A DNA stretch of 64,000 nucleotides, taken from NCBI GenBank assembly GCA_900318015.1, contig ONJB01000002.1, forward strand, positions 33,999 to 97,998. The letters run 5' to 3'. The translations under genes were made by a program, and so were the position numbers. Shown piece after piece: positions 37,498-49,972 of this stretch (positions are counted from its first letter, which is position 1; every line of letters begins with the position of its first letter). The notes beneath the pieces were generated by a model that saw only the letters and a program-made list of their open reading frames with translations, made no database searches and had not been told where the DNA came from. The stretch is from an uncultured Bacteroidales bacterium. GTDB taxonomy: Bacteria; Bacteroidota; Bacteroidia; Bacteroidales; UBA932.

Positions 37498-38820
37498 ATG
37501 GACAGAAGAGTATTCCTGAAGAGTGCGGCCGCCGCGGCCGCGGTGGCCGGAACGACGGACATCGCGACGGCGGCGGAGCACATTTCCTCCCTGGGAGAGG
37601 AACCGGAGTCGAAGCCGCTGCTGGCGTCGGCTCCCATGCTGCAGAATTTCGCCGAGACCTCCATCGGCGTGGCCTTCGCGGTCAATGACCTGGCGAACGG
37701 ATATGTCCTCATCGGCGAGCGGAAGGACCTCAAGGACGCCCGCAAGGTTCTCTGCGGCGGCTATCGGCTTGCTGACATCGACGACCGGGTGATCCAGGTC
37801 CGCATCACGGGCTTGAAACCCGCCACGAAGTACTATTACCGCATCGGTGCGGACCGTATCCACTACGGAGGCGGCTATGACATGAAAGTCCTGGGCAACG
37901 AGGAGGATCCGAGGGTGTACTCCTTCACGACCGCCGGCAAGGACCTGAAGGGCAAGTTCTGCGTCATTAATGACACGCACGTGCGTTGGGATGCCATCGG
38001 CGCGGAACTGGACAAGATCGCGGAAATCGCGCCTGCCTGCGTGATCTGGAACGGCGACGCCTCCAATACGGAGGAAAAGCTGGAGAACCTGGTCAATATC
38101 TACCTGGACCATTCGCTGGAGCGGAAGGACTACGCGGCGGAGACCCCTTATCTTTTCTGCCCGGGCAATCACGATTCCCGTGGCCGGGCGAACCGTCACC
38201 TGGAGAAGGTCTGGATGTACCGCCAGCCCGAGGAACGGGACACGCGTGACTGGGACCTGGGCCGGAACTTCGCCGTCCGCCTGGGCGAGATGGCCCTGGT
38301 TGGCCTGGACACGGCCGAAGACAAGCTGGACACGAATCCTCGGTTCGCCGGCCTGTTCAAGAGCGCCGAATACCGCGAGGCGCAGACAGCCTGGCTCCGG
38401 GATGCCCTCAAGCGTCCTGAAATCGCTTCCGCGCCTTATCTCGTGGCCTTCTGCCACATCCCGCTATTTGACGACGATCCTTCGCACAACCCCGGCGACG
38501 TGGCACCGGACGATACCGATCCGCGCTACACGACCGACTATGCCTATTGGCAGCGTACCTGTGGCAACATGTGGGGACCGCTTCTGCATGAAGCAGGCTG
38601 CCAGGTCCTCGTGGTGGGCCATCTGCACCGCTACCGCTACTATGCACCGGGCGCGGACCGTTGCTGGGCGCAGCTGGTCGGCGGAGGCCGCGACATGAAG
38701 GAAGGCCCCGGTTTCCCGACGGTCATCGAAGGCAAAGTCCTGGGCGACCGCCTCCGTCTCACCGTCCACAACATCTTCGCCGGCAAGGTGCAGGATGTGT
38801 TTGAGTTTATGCCCCGTTAA
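37498..38820 (+). CDS. Calcineurin-type metallophosphatase with Tat signal and FnIII-like N-domain
   Basis: A 440-residue protein. DRRVFLKSAAAAAAVAG is a twin-arginine signal. Residues about 45-145 form a FnIII-like domain (ITGLKPATKYYYRIG) as in purple-acid-phosphatase-like proteins. The metallophosphoesterase motifs follow in order: NDTHVRWD, WNGDASN, CPGNHDSRG, FCHIPLFDDD and VVGHLHRYRY, so both metal sites look complete. It should hydrolyse a phosphate ester outside the cytoplasm; substrate unknown. It starts 3 bases after the oxidoreductase stop and is one of four twin-arginine-signal proteins in the island, all likely to need cofactor or metal loading before export. Confidence 0.87.
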   Translation: MDRRVFLKSAAAAAAVAGTTDIATAAEHISSLGEEPESKPLLASAPMLQNFAETSIGVAFAVNDLANGYVLIGERKDLKDARKVLCGGYRLADIDDRVIQVRITGLKPATKYYYRIGADRIHYGGGYDMKVLGNEEDPRVYSFTTAGKDLKGKFCVINDTHVRWDAIGAELDKIAEIAPACVIWNGDASNTEEKLENLVNIYLDHSLERKDYAAETPYLFCPGNHDSRGRANRHLEKVWMYRQPEERDTRDWDLGRNFAVRLGEMALVGLDTAEDKLDTNPRFAGLFKSAEYREAQTAWLRDALKRPEIASAPYLVAFCHIPLFDDDPSHNPGDVAPDDTDPRYTTDYAYWQRTCGNMWGPLLHEAGCQVLVVGHLHRYRYYAPGADRCWAQLVGGGRDMKEGPGFPTVIEGKVLGDRLRLTVHNIFAGKVQDVFEFMPR

Positions 38821-42354
<3,534 letters not shown>

Positions 42355-42358
42355 TCTC

Positions 42359-44068
42359 ATGAGAAAAGTCTTCCTGCCCCTTCTCGCCTTTTGCGTGGCC
42401 GCGTGTGGCGGTCCTGTCGAACCCGCTGGTCCGCTGGATTCCGGCTTCGTGACGGAGTATCTGACGCCGACCCGGATCGTATTTACGTCCGGGGCCGTGG
42501 CAAACGCAGAACATCTCCTGAAACCCTATGTAGGGCAGGTTTCCACCGACGAGCCGGAGGTGACCTCCTTCGGGCAGGGTGGTTATGTGCTGCTGGATTT
42601 CGGAAAGGAGATCCAGGGCGGTATCCAGCTGGTCCGCACCCTGAGCGGACCCAAGGACGAAATCCGTTTCCGGATTGTCCTGGGCGAGTCCGTCACCGAG
42701 GCCTTGAGCCGCTGGGACGCGCCGGAGAGCACGGCTTCCAATGACCACGCAGTCCGGGACTTTGAACTGGCCGTTCCCTGGTTGGGCAGCGTGGAAGTGG
42801 GCAACAGCGGCTTCCGGTTCGCTCGGATCGAGCTGGCGGAAGGCCGCGGCGACGAAATCGACCTGCTGGCTGTCCGCGCCATCTCCCGCCAGCGTGACCT
42901 GGACTATCTGGGCTCGTTCAAATGCAGCGACGACCGTCTGAACCGGATTTGGCAGACAGGCGCCTATACGGTCCATCTGTGCATGCAGGACTATCTCTGG
43001 GACGGCGTCAAGCGCGACCGCCTGGTATGGATGGGAGACATGCACCCTGAAATCATGACGGTCAATACCGTATTCGGAAACCAGCAGGTCGTTCGCAAGA
43101 GCCTGGATTATGTCCGGGACAAGACCGCGCCGACCAACTGGATGAACGGCATCTGCTCCTATTCCCTTTGGTGGATCATCCTCCAGCAACACCTGTACGA
43201 GTGGTACGGGGACAAAGCGTATCTGGAGGAACAGGGAGACTACCTTCAAGCGCTCCTGCATACGGTGATGGAGAATGTCGATGGAAACCGCGAGTCCTAC
43301 CAGGACGGCCGTTTCATCGACTGGCCTTCCAACGACCAGCCGGACGTGATCCATGCGGGCCTGCAGGCCCTGACGATCCGGGCCCTGGAAGCCGGCGCCG
43401 AGATGGCGGCATGCCTGGGGAAAGATTACTTGCAGAAGGAATGCACGGCCGTTGCGCAACAGCTCCGCACCTATGTGCCGGACGCCGTGGAAAACAGCCA
43501 GGCAGCGGCCCTGTTGTCCATCGAAGGCCTTTTGGACGCGGAGGAAGCGTCGGCCATTATCCTCGGGAACGGTCCGGAGAAGTTCACCTCCTTCATGGGC
43601 TATTACCTGCTGGAGGCGCTCGCCAAAAGTGGTCATTACGCCGAGGCCATGCAGTTGATTTCCGACTACTGGGGTCGGATGCTGGATCTCGGTGCTACGA
43701 CTTTCTGGGAAGATTTCAACTACAACGACGCCAAGAATGCCGGGCGAATCGACGAGATTGTTCCGGAAGGGACGTTCGACATTCACGCGGACGGCGGCGC
43801 CTGGTGCTATGTGGGCCTCCGTCATAGTTTCTGCCACGGCTGGGCTTCCGGCCCCACCGCGTGGCTGAGCGAGCATGTGCTGGGCATCGAGCCGGTGGAA
43901 CCGGGCTTCAAGACGGTCCGCATCGACCCGCACCTCGGCGACCTGGAATGGGCGGAAGGGACCTTCCCGACGCCGTACGGCCTGATCCGGGTCCGGCATC
44001 AGAAAAATGCGGACGGGAGTGTCTCGTCCGATGTCAAACTCCCTAAAGGAGTCAGACAGGTGAAGTGA
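42359..44068 (+). CDS. GH78-like six-hairpin glycosidase lipoprotein (short form)
   Basis: A 569-residue lipoprotein (CVAAC lipobox). ATG 42359 follows the GH2 stop by 4 bases; the longer open frame upstream is inside GH2. The protein has a short N-terminal beta domain (GGYVLLDFGKEIQGGIQL) and then the (alpha/alpha)6 barrel, with DYLWDGVKRDRLVWMGD from Asp211 in the place of the GH78 catalytic motif. Family members of about 800-1000 residues carry extra N-terminal domains that are absent here. The KRDRxxWxGD form is common in GH78-related bacterial proteins whose activity has not been shown. It is predicted to be an alpha-L-rhamnosidase or a relative with another specificity. Confidence 0.83.
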   Translation: MRKVFLPLLAFCVAACGGPVEPAGPLDSGFVTEYLTPTRIVFTSGAVANAEHLLKPYVGQVSTDEPEVTSFGQGGYVLLDFGKEIQGGIQLVRTLSGPKDEIRFRIVLGESVTEALSRWDAPESTASNDHAVRDFELAVPWLGSVEVGNSGFRFARIELAEGRGDEIDLLAVRAISRQRDLDYLGSFKCSDDRLNRIWQTGAYTVHLCMQDYLWDGVKRDRLVWMGDMHPEIMTVNTVFGNQQVVRKSLDYVRDKTAPTNWMNGICSYSLWWIILQQHLYEWYGDKAYLEEQGDYLQALLHTVMENVDGNRESYQDGRFIDWPSNDQPDVIHAGLQALTIRALEAGAEMAACLGKDYLQKECTAVAQQLRTYVPDAVENSQAAALLSIEGLLDAEEASAIILGNGPEKFTSFMGYYLLEALAKSGHYAEAMQLISDYWGRMLDLGATTFWEDFNYNDAKNAGRIDEIVPEGTFDIHADGGAWCYVGLRHSFCHGWASGPTAWLSEHVLGIEPVEPGFKTVRIDPHLGDLEWAEGTFPTPYGLIRVRHQKNADGSVSSDVKLPKGVRQVK

Positions 44069-44070
44069 CA

Positions 44071-44080
44071 AACTGATAAA
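44071..44080 (+). promoter_or_regulatory. AACTGATAAA leader element before the GH27 gene
   Basis: The core AACTGATAA found in the leaders at 677, 28691 and 32104 recurs here 11 bases before ATG 44091. I see no TAnnTTTG box just upstream, so this may be a translation or RNA-level element and not a promoter mark. Confidence 0.35.
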
Positions 44081-44090
44081 CTACTTGATT

Positions 44091-46271
44091 ATGAAGAAGT
44101 TTCTGCTGATGGTCGCGCTGGGGCTGGGATGGTCCGTCCTGGCATCCGCGCAGGTTTCCGTAAACGAAGGCCGTTTCCAGAAAGGGGACAATCCCGCCTG
44201 GAGCCAGGCCGCTTTCAACGATAGCGACTGGCCGGTCCTGTCGCTGGAAAAGGACTGGAATAAACAGGGGTACAAGATTTCGAACGGATTCGGCTGGTAC
44301 CGCATCCATGTGGTCATTCCTTCGTCCCTGAAAAGGGGTTCCACGGACAAGGTCCTGCTGGATCTGGGTCCCATCGACGACTGCGACGAGACCTGGTTCA
44401 ACGGAACGCGGATCGGGAAGACGGGAACGACTCCGGAAGATCCCGAAGGCTATGCCTCCGATTGGGACTCACCCCGGCGCTATGTCGTGGAACCGAAGCT
44501 CGTCAAATGGGACAAGGAGAACGTGATTGCCGTCCGCGTCTATAACGGCGGCGATCCGGGCGGTTTCTTCGAGCGTCCGGCCTTCATCACCAAGCCGTCG
44601 CTGGAGGATTTCGTCAGCCTGAAGCTGGAACGCAAGGACGGGCAGTATCAGGCCGTTCTCCATTCGAAGGTCCCGTCCCGCGGCCTGGTGAAGGTCGTGA
44701 CGAAGGAAGTGCTGTCGGACCAGGTCGTCCGTGAGAACCAGTGGAAGACCACCGTCTCCCCGCGGACAGATGTCGCATTCTGTGTCAACATGCAGGGGCA
44801 GCAGCGCGTGGAGGTAACCTTTACGGACGATAAGTTCGGGGAAACGTTGGCCGCCTCCGTCGCGGCCCCGTACATCCTGACGCCGCCGGCTCCGGCCACT
44901 CCGCGGTACAACGGCCCGCTGGTGTTCGGCGTACGGCCCGGTTCGCCGGTCATCTTCCGGCTCGCATTCTCCGGGGAGAAACCGATGAAATATGCCGTGG
45001 AAGGCCTTCCCAAGGGCGTTACGCTGGATCCTGACAAGGGCGTCCTCAGCGGCAGCGTCGCTGAAAAGGGGGACTATCCGCTGGTTCTCATCGCCCGAAA
45101 TGCGAAGGGGGAGACGCGGGCGGAATTCACCCTGAAAGTAGGGGACAAGATCGCCCTGACCCCGCCCATGGGCTGGAACTCCTGGAACTGCTGGGGCTTG
45201 AGCGTCTCACAGGAGAAGGTGATGTCCTCGGCGGCCGCCCTCATCAACCGGGGCCTGGCGGACTATGGCTATTCCTACATGAACATCGACGACGCCTGGG
45301 AGGCGGAAGAGCGCGCTCCGGACGGCCGCATCGTCACGAACGAGAAGTTCCCGGACATCAAGGCGCTCGGCGACTGGCTGCATTCGAACGGCCTCAAGAT
45401 GGGCATCTATTCCAGCCCGGGCGACCGCACCTGCGGAGGCTATCTCGGCACCCTGGACCACGAATGGCAGGACGCTGAGACCTGGAACGAATGGGGCGTG
45501 GACTATCTCAAATACGACTGGTGCGGCTACAGCCGGGTATTCAATCCCGACCGGGACCACTCCGTGGCTGCCTATGCCCGTCCGTACATGAAGATGCAGC
45601 AGTACCTGCGCCAGCAACCCCGTGACATCTTCTACTCCCTGTGCCAGTACGGCATGGCCGATGTGTGGACCTGGGGCCACGCCGTAGACGCCAATTCCTG
45701 GCGCACGACGGGGGACATCACCGATACGTGGGCATCCCTATACGACATCGGCTTCAAGCGCCAGGTCGGCCTGCACCCGTATGCCGGGCCGGGCCATTGG
45801 AACGATCCCGACATGCTGGTGGTCGGCAAGGTGGGCTGGAGCGACAACCTGCGCGACAGCCGGCTGACGCCCGATGAGCAGTATACCCACATCTCCCTGT
45901 GGTCCCTGCTGGCCGCCAACATGCTCATCGGCTGCGACATCGCCCAGATCGACGACTTCACTTTCAACCTCCTGTGCAACAACGAGGTGAATGCCGTGAA
46001 CCAGGATATCCTGGGCCATCAGGCGCACATGGACCTGGACGAGGACGGAGTCCAGACGTGGAGCCGCGACCTGTATGACGGCGGCATCGCCGTCGGCATC
46101 TTCAACCTGAATGAAGCGACCCTTCCTGTCGACCTTGCCGGCGCGCTTGCGAAGATCGGTCTCGAGGACGTCGTGAAAGTCCGCGACCTGTGGCGCCAGA
46201 AGGACATTCCGATGGGCCTGTACCATATTGCCCCGCACGGGGTGCTCTACCTGAAGGTAACCGTGAAATAA
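44091..46271 (+). CDS. GH27 alpha-galactosidase with N-terminal sugar-binding and Ig-like domains
   Basis: A 726-residue exported enzyme. ATG 44091 starts a clear signal peptide (LASAQV); the open frame extends 2 codons further to a TTG. Residues about 20-170 form a GH2-type sugar-binding sandwich (DETWFNGTRIGKTG), about 270-350 an Ig-like He_PIG-type domain (VEGLPKGVTLDPDKGVLSG), and about 355-650 a GH27 barrel: PPMGWNSWNCWG, nucleophile Asp476 in YLKYDWCGY, acid/base Asp542 in SWRTTGDITDTW, and GHWNDPDML. The last about 75 residues are the beta-sandwich. It is the full-length paralogue of the gene cut off at the window start, about 45.7 kb away. Confidence 0.94.
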   Translation: MKKFLLMVALGLGWSVLASAQVSVNEGRFQKGDNPAWSQAAFNDSDWPVLSLEKDWNKQGYKISNGFGWYRIHVVIPSSLKRGSTDKVLLDLGPIDDCDETWFNGTRIGKTGTTPEDPEGYASDWDSPRRYVVEPKLVKWDKENVIAVRVYNGGDPGGFFERPAFITKPSLEDFVSLKLERKDGQYQAVLHSKVPSRGLVKVVTKEVLSDQVVRENQWKTTVSPRTDVAFCVNMQGQQRVEVTFTDDKFGETLAASVAAPYILTPPAPATPRYNGPLVFGVRPGSPVIFRLAFSGEKPMKYAVEGLPKGVTLDPDKGVLSGSVAEKGDYPLVLIARNAKGETRAEFTLKVGDKIALTPPMGWNSWNCWGLSVSQEKVMSSAAALINRGLADYGYSYMNIDDAWEAEERAPDGRIVTNEKFPDIKALGDWLHSNGLKMGIYSSPGDRTCGGYLGTLDHEWQDAETWNEWGVDYLKYDWCGYSRVFNPDRDHSVAAYARPYMKMQQYLRQQPRDIFYSLCQYGMADVWTWGHAVDANSWRTTGDITDTWASLYDIGFKRQVGLHPYAGPGHWNDPDMLVVGKVGWSDNLRDSRLTPDEQYTHISLWSLLAANMLIGCDIAQIDDFTFNLLCNNEVNAVNQDILGHQAHMDLDEDGVQTWSRDLYDGGIAVGIFNLNEATLPVDLAGALAKIGLEDVVKVRDLWRQKDIPMGLYHIAPHGVLYLKVTVK

Positions 46272-46281
46272 ACGAATTGAT

Positions 46282-48858
46282 ATGAGAACGAGATGCATCC
46301 TCCTGGCGGCCGTCGCCGTCATGTTTGCGGCCTGCGGGCCGAAGGTCGGTCCCGAGCCCGTCGGGAAGCGCACCGATGCGCTGGAGGCATCGGCCTGGGA
46401 CGTCTCCCAGTGGATTTCCGTCGTGAATGCGCCGGCACGCGTGATTTCGGACGAGAATGGAGACCGGGCCGCCGACGGCGCCAGTTGGTTCCTGTCCACC
46501 GTGAAGAACGGGAAGAAAGTGACCAAGGCTGTCTGGATGACGACAGGCCTCGGCGTTTACGACCTGTACGTAAATGGCCGCCTGGTCGGAGAGGAAGTCC
46601 TCAAGCCGGGCTTCACGCATTATGCCAAGACCAAGCGCTCGTTCACCTATGACATCACCGACGCCTTCGTCACGAAGGCCGGGAAGGAGAATGTCCTCTC
46701 CGCGCAGGTGACCCCGGGCTGGTGGGCGGACAAGATCGTCTCCAACAGCGCCGACTTCAAGGGCAAGAAGTGCGCCTTTCGGAGTGTCCTGGAACTCACC
46801 TATGCCGACGGTACCACCGAACGGTTCGGTACGGATACGGAGCACTGGACGGCAGGCATCGCCGGTCCGGTGAAGCATGCCGCCATCTTCGACGGCGAGG
46901 AGTATGACGCCCGGGAACTGCCCGGCTTTGCCACGCCCGAGAAGCTTTCCACCCCGGAGGTGAATACGGAGTTCGCCGGGGAGATCCTTCCTTCCGCGGG
47001 CGCCGAGATCTACCAGCGGAAAGACTTGACCCTGAAGCCCGTCAAGACCTATGTCTGGGAAGGCGTGACCGGAGAAGTCGCATCCGAGAACAAGGAGGAT
47101 GTGGAATACGGCAAGGTCGTCATCAAGCAGGAATATGCGGCGGGTGAACCCGTTACGCTCCAGCCTGGCGAGAACCTGGTCGTGGACTTCGGCCAGAATG
47201 CGGCCGCCGTGCCTTCCTTCGTCTTCCAGGCGAAGGAGGGGACGCTGCTCGTCTGCCGGCCTTCCGAGATCTTGAACGACGGCAACGGTGCCGAGCGCCG
47301 CGGCATGGACGGCCCCGAGGGCTCGACCCACCGGCGGAATCTCCGCGTGAATCCGAACGAAATCTGGTTGACCTATACCTTCGGCCCGGCCGAGGGCCCC
47401 GTTTCCTTCATCCCGCGCTGCACGTTCTACGGCTACCGCTTCATCTCTGTGACCGTCACCGACGAGGTCAAGATCCTGTCCGTGGAGTCCGTCCCGGTCA
47501 CTTCCATCGCGAAAAACCTGGAGACCGGCACCATCGTCACAGGGAATGAAGACATCAACAAGCTGATCTCCAACGCGCGCTGGGGCCAGCTGTCCAACTA
47601 CCTCTCCGTCCCGACGGACTGCCCGCAGCGGAACGAGCGCCTGGGCTGGATGGCCGATACGCAGGTCTTCACGGAGACCGGCACCTTCTTCGCGAACACC
47701 GACGCTTTCTTCCACAAGTGGACCCGGGATATCCGGGATTCCCAGAGTGAGACCGGTGGACTTCCGGGCGTTTCCCCCGCGGCCCAATATGGCAATGATA
47801 TGATGCGCCTCGGCTGGGCCGATGCCGGCGTGATCGTCCCCTGGACCGTCTGGAAGCAGTTCGGCGACCCGGAGATCGTGGCCGAGAACTGGGCGATGAT
47901 GGAGAAGTTCATGGTGCATGTGTACGAGACCAAGTACGACCACGCCGCCCTCCGCGGGGAGAACGGCAACTACAACTGGGCCGACTGGGTGGGCTACGAA
48001 CCCCTGGAGAGCTGCAGCGGCAGAGCCTTCCAGACACCGGAGACCCGTCGCCAGGCCGAAGAGTACTGGAGCTACCTCGGCGCTTGCTACTGGGCCATCG
48101 ACGCCGGCATGATGCGTGACATGGCCGTTTCCACCGGTCGGGATGCCGCCAAATACCAGGCGATGGAGGACGAGGCCAAGGACTATATCCGCACGCGTTT
48201 CCTCAAGCCGGACGGCACCTTCAAGCTGGCCATCCTGAACACGATGCAGACTCCGGCATTGTTTGCGCTCAAGAACGGCCTGGTGGACGGCAAGGCGAAA
48301 GAGGCGATGCTCGCCCGGCTCCGCAAGAACTTCGCGGACCACGGCAACTGCCTCCAGACCGGTTTCCTGGGCACTTCCATCCTGATGCAGACGCTCACGG
48401 ACAACGGCCTTTCGGACATTGCCTACGAGCTGCTTTTCCAGCGGAAGAATCCGAGCTGGCTGTACTCCGTGGACAATGGCGCCACCACCATCTGGGAGCG
48501 TTGGAACAGCTACATGGCGAGTGAGGGCATGGGCCCCAGCGGCATGAACAGTTTCAACCACTATGCCTATGGATGCGTATGCGAGTGGATCTGGGAAACC
48601 GCCGCCGGCATCGCCGCAGACCCGATGGCGCCCGGCTTCAAGCACATCGTCATGAAACCGGTCCCGGACAAGCGTCTCGGTCATGTGGACGCTTCCTACC
48701 AGTCGGCCGCCGGCCTCATCAAGAGCAGCTGGAAGTACGAAGGGGACACCTGGACCTGGACCTTTACGGTCCCGGAGGGGGCTACCGCCACCGTCACCCT
48801 TCCGGGTGAAACGGAAACCAAAGATTACACGGCCGGAACCTATACGGTTGTAAAATAG
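46282..48858 (+). CDS. GH78 alpha-L-rhamnosidase lipoprotein
   Basis: An 858-residue lipoprotein (MFAAC lipobox). Domains in order: sugar-binding sandwich (VYDLYVNGRLVGEEVLKPGFTHY), Bac_rhamnosid-type beta domain (LVVDFGQNAAAVPSF), the (alpha/alpha)6 barrel with the canonical motif DCPQRNERLGWMAD from Asp446, then C-terminal sandwich. This is the most typical GH78 in the window. Downstream barrel residues such as NPSWLYSVDNGATTIWERWNSY are conserved family features. It is expected to remove terminal alpha-L-rhamnose at the surface or in the periplasm. It starts 10 bases after GH27 and is the last gene of the island; the promoter of the regulatory unit begins inside its 3' end. Confidence 0.94.
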   Translation: MRTRCILLAAVAVMFAACGPKVGPEPVGKRTDALEASAWDVSQWISVVNAPARVISDENGDRAADGASWFLSTVKNGKKVTKAVWMTTGLGVYDLYVNGRLVGEEVLKPGFTHYAKTKRSFTYDITDAFVTKAGKENVLSAQVTPGWWADKIVSNSADFKGKKCAFRSVLELTYADGTTERFGTDTEHWTAGIAGPVKHAAIFDGEEYDARELPGFATPEKLSTPEVNTEFAGEILPSAGAEIYQRKDLTLKPVKTYVWEGVTGEVASENKEDVEYGKVVIKQEYAAGEPVTLQPGENLVVDFGQNAAAVPSFVFQAKEGTLLVCRPSEILNDGNGAERRGMDGPEGSTHRRNLRVNPNEIWLTYTFGPAEGPVSFIPRCTFYGYRFISVTVTDEVKILSVESVPVTSIAKNLETGTIVTGNEDINKLISNARWGQLSNYLSVPTDCPQRNERLGWMADTQVFTETGTFFANTDAFFHKWTRDIRDSQSETGGLPGVSPAAQYGNDMMRLGWADAGVIVPWTVWKQFGDPEIVAENWAMMEKFMVHVYETKYDHAALRGENGNYNWADWVGYEPLESCSGRAFQTPETRRQAEEYWSYLGACYWAIDAGMMRDMAVSTGRDAAKYQAMEDEAKDYIRTRFLKPDGTFKLAILNTMQTPALFALKNGLVDGKAKEAMLARLRKNFADHGNCLQTGFLGTSILMQTLTDNGLSDIAYELLFQRKNPSWLYSVDNGATTIWERWNSYMASEGMGPSGMNSFNHYAYGCVCEWIWETAAGIAADPMAPGFKHIVMKPVPDKRLGHVDASYQSAAGLIKSSWKYEGDTWTWTFTVPEGATATVTLPGETETKDYTAGTYTVVK

Positions 48859-48878
48859 GACGGGAAGTCGTATATTTG
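48848..48878 (+). promoter_or_regulatory. Promoter for the alarmone/partner-switch unit (TTG-N20-TATATTTG)
   Basis: TTG at 48848-48850, 20-base spacer and TATATTTG at 48871-48878 match the Bacteroidota consensus. The TTG overlaps the last codons of the GH78 gene. Start of transcription would be near 48884, giving a leader of about 16 bases before ATG 48900. Confidence 0.8.
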
Positions 48879-48899
48879 CCTGATTATAACGACTTGACC

Positions 48900-49970
48900 A
48901 TGGCAGACCATTGCAGACTCGACCCTCACGCGCAAGCGATCCTGGAAGAATACCGGGCGCAGCGTCCCGTGTTCGAAAAGATGCAGGAAACGATTCCGGG
49001 ACGGGTTCGCGCTCTCCTGGACGAGGCCGGCATCGTCGTCGCCTCTGTCGAGAGCCGGATCAAGGAGGAGAACTCGCTGGCCGGAAAACTGGCGCTTAAA
49101 GGGGGAAAATACGCATCCCTGGCCGACATCACAGACATCTTCGGCATGCGGATCATCACCTTCTACACGGATGACGTGGACAAGGTCGCCTCTGCCGTGG
49201 ACCGTCTCTTCGAGGTGGACTGGGAGAACTCCGTGGACAAGCGCAAGCTTCTCGAAGTGGACAGCTTCGGTTACCTCTCCCTGCATTACATCTGCAAGGA
49301 CCCGGAGTTCCCGTTCCGCTTTGAGGTGCAGATGCGGACCATCCTGCAGCATGCCTGGGCGAACATGAACCACGACACCGGCTACAAGACGGGCGTCGAG
49401 GTGCCGACCGAGTATCTCCGCAACATGAACCGCCTGGCAGGCATGCTGGAACTGGTGGACGAGCAGTTCAGCCGGATCCGGACGGAAATCAACGATTACC
49501 GGCGCCAGGTGCAGTCCCTGGTGGCCTCCGGCCGCCTGGAGGAAGTTCCCCTGGACGGAGACAGTTACCGCAGTTTCCTCCAGCTGGGACCTTTCGATCC
49601 GCTGAACCGGCGGATTGCCTCCGTGAACCAGGCGGAGATCCAGGACGTCACCCTGATGCCGTTCCTGGCCGTCTTCAAGGCGTTGGGCCTGAAAACTTTA
49701 GGCGATGTTGAGGGCCTCATCAAGAAATACGGCGAGGCCGCCTACCAGATTGCCTGCTACCAGATCGGCCTGACGGACCTGGACATCCTGGCTTCTTCCG
49801 TGGGACCGCAGAACCTCTGCCTCGCTTACCTGCTCAAGAAAGGCGGCGGCCGCGCTGGCATCCGCATGATGCTTGACACGCTCAACGGTCCGTCCGAGAG
49901 CAACGACACGATGGCGGAGTACATCCTGGCCCAGGCCGAAGACTTTTCATTCATGCATAGCAAGGATTGA
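48900..49970 (+). CDS. RelA/SpoT synthetase-domain protein ((p)ppGpp synthetase-like)
   Basis: A 356-residue cytoplasmic protein. ATG 48900 fits the promoter; the open frame upstream starts in a non-ATG codon inside the -7 box. Residues about 45-165 are a RelA/SpoT nucleotidyltransferase domain that keeps the main catalytic features: Arg53 and Lys55 in SRIKEENSL, Asp79 in ITDIFGMRII, Tyr125 in FGYLSLHY and the ExQxRT motif at 142-147, so it should transfer pyrophosphate from ATP to GTP/GDP. It has no HD, TGS or ACT domain, so it is not full-length RelA/Rel. The C-terminal about 190 residues are helical, of unknown role. A separate HD hydrolase gene follows after 2 bases, giving a split synthetase/hydrolase pair. 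Confidence 0.87.
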   Translation: MADHCRLDPHAQAILEEYRAQRPVFEKMQETIPGRVRALLDEAGIVVASVESRIKEENSLAGKLALKGGKYASLADITDIFGMRIITFYTDDVDKVASAVDRLFEVDWENSVDKRKLLEVDSFGYLSLHYICKDPEFPFRFEVQMRTILQHAWANMNHDTGYKTGVEVPTEYLRNMNRLAGMLELVDEQFSRIRTEINDYRRQVQSLVASGRLEEVPLDGDSYRSFLQLGPFDPLNRRIASVNQAEIQDVTLMPFLAVFKALGLKTLGDVEGLIKKYGEAAYQIACYQIGLTDLDILASSVGPQNLCLAYLLKKGGGRAGIRMMLDTLNGPSESNDTMAEYILAQAEDFSFMHSKD

Positions 49971-49972
49971 CG

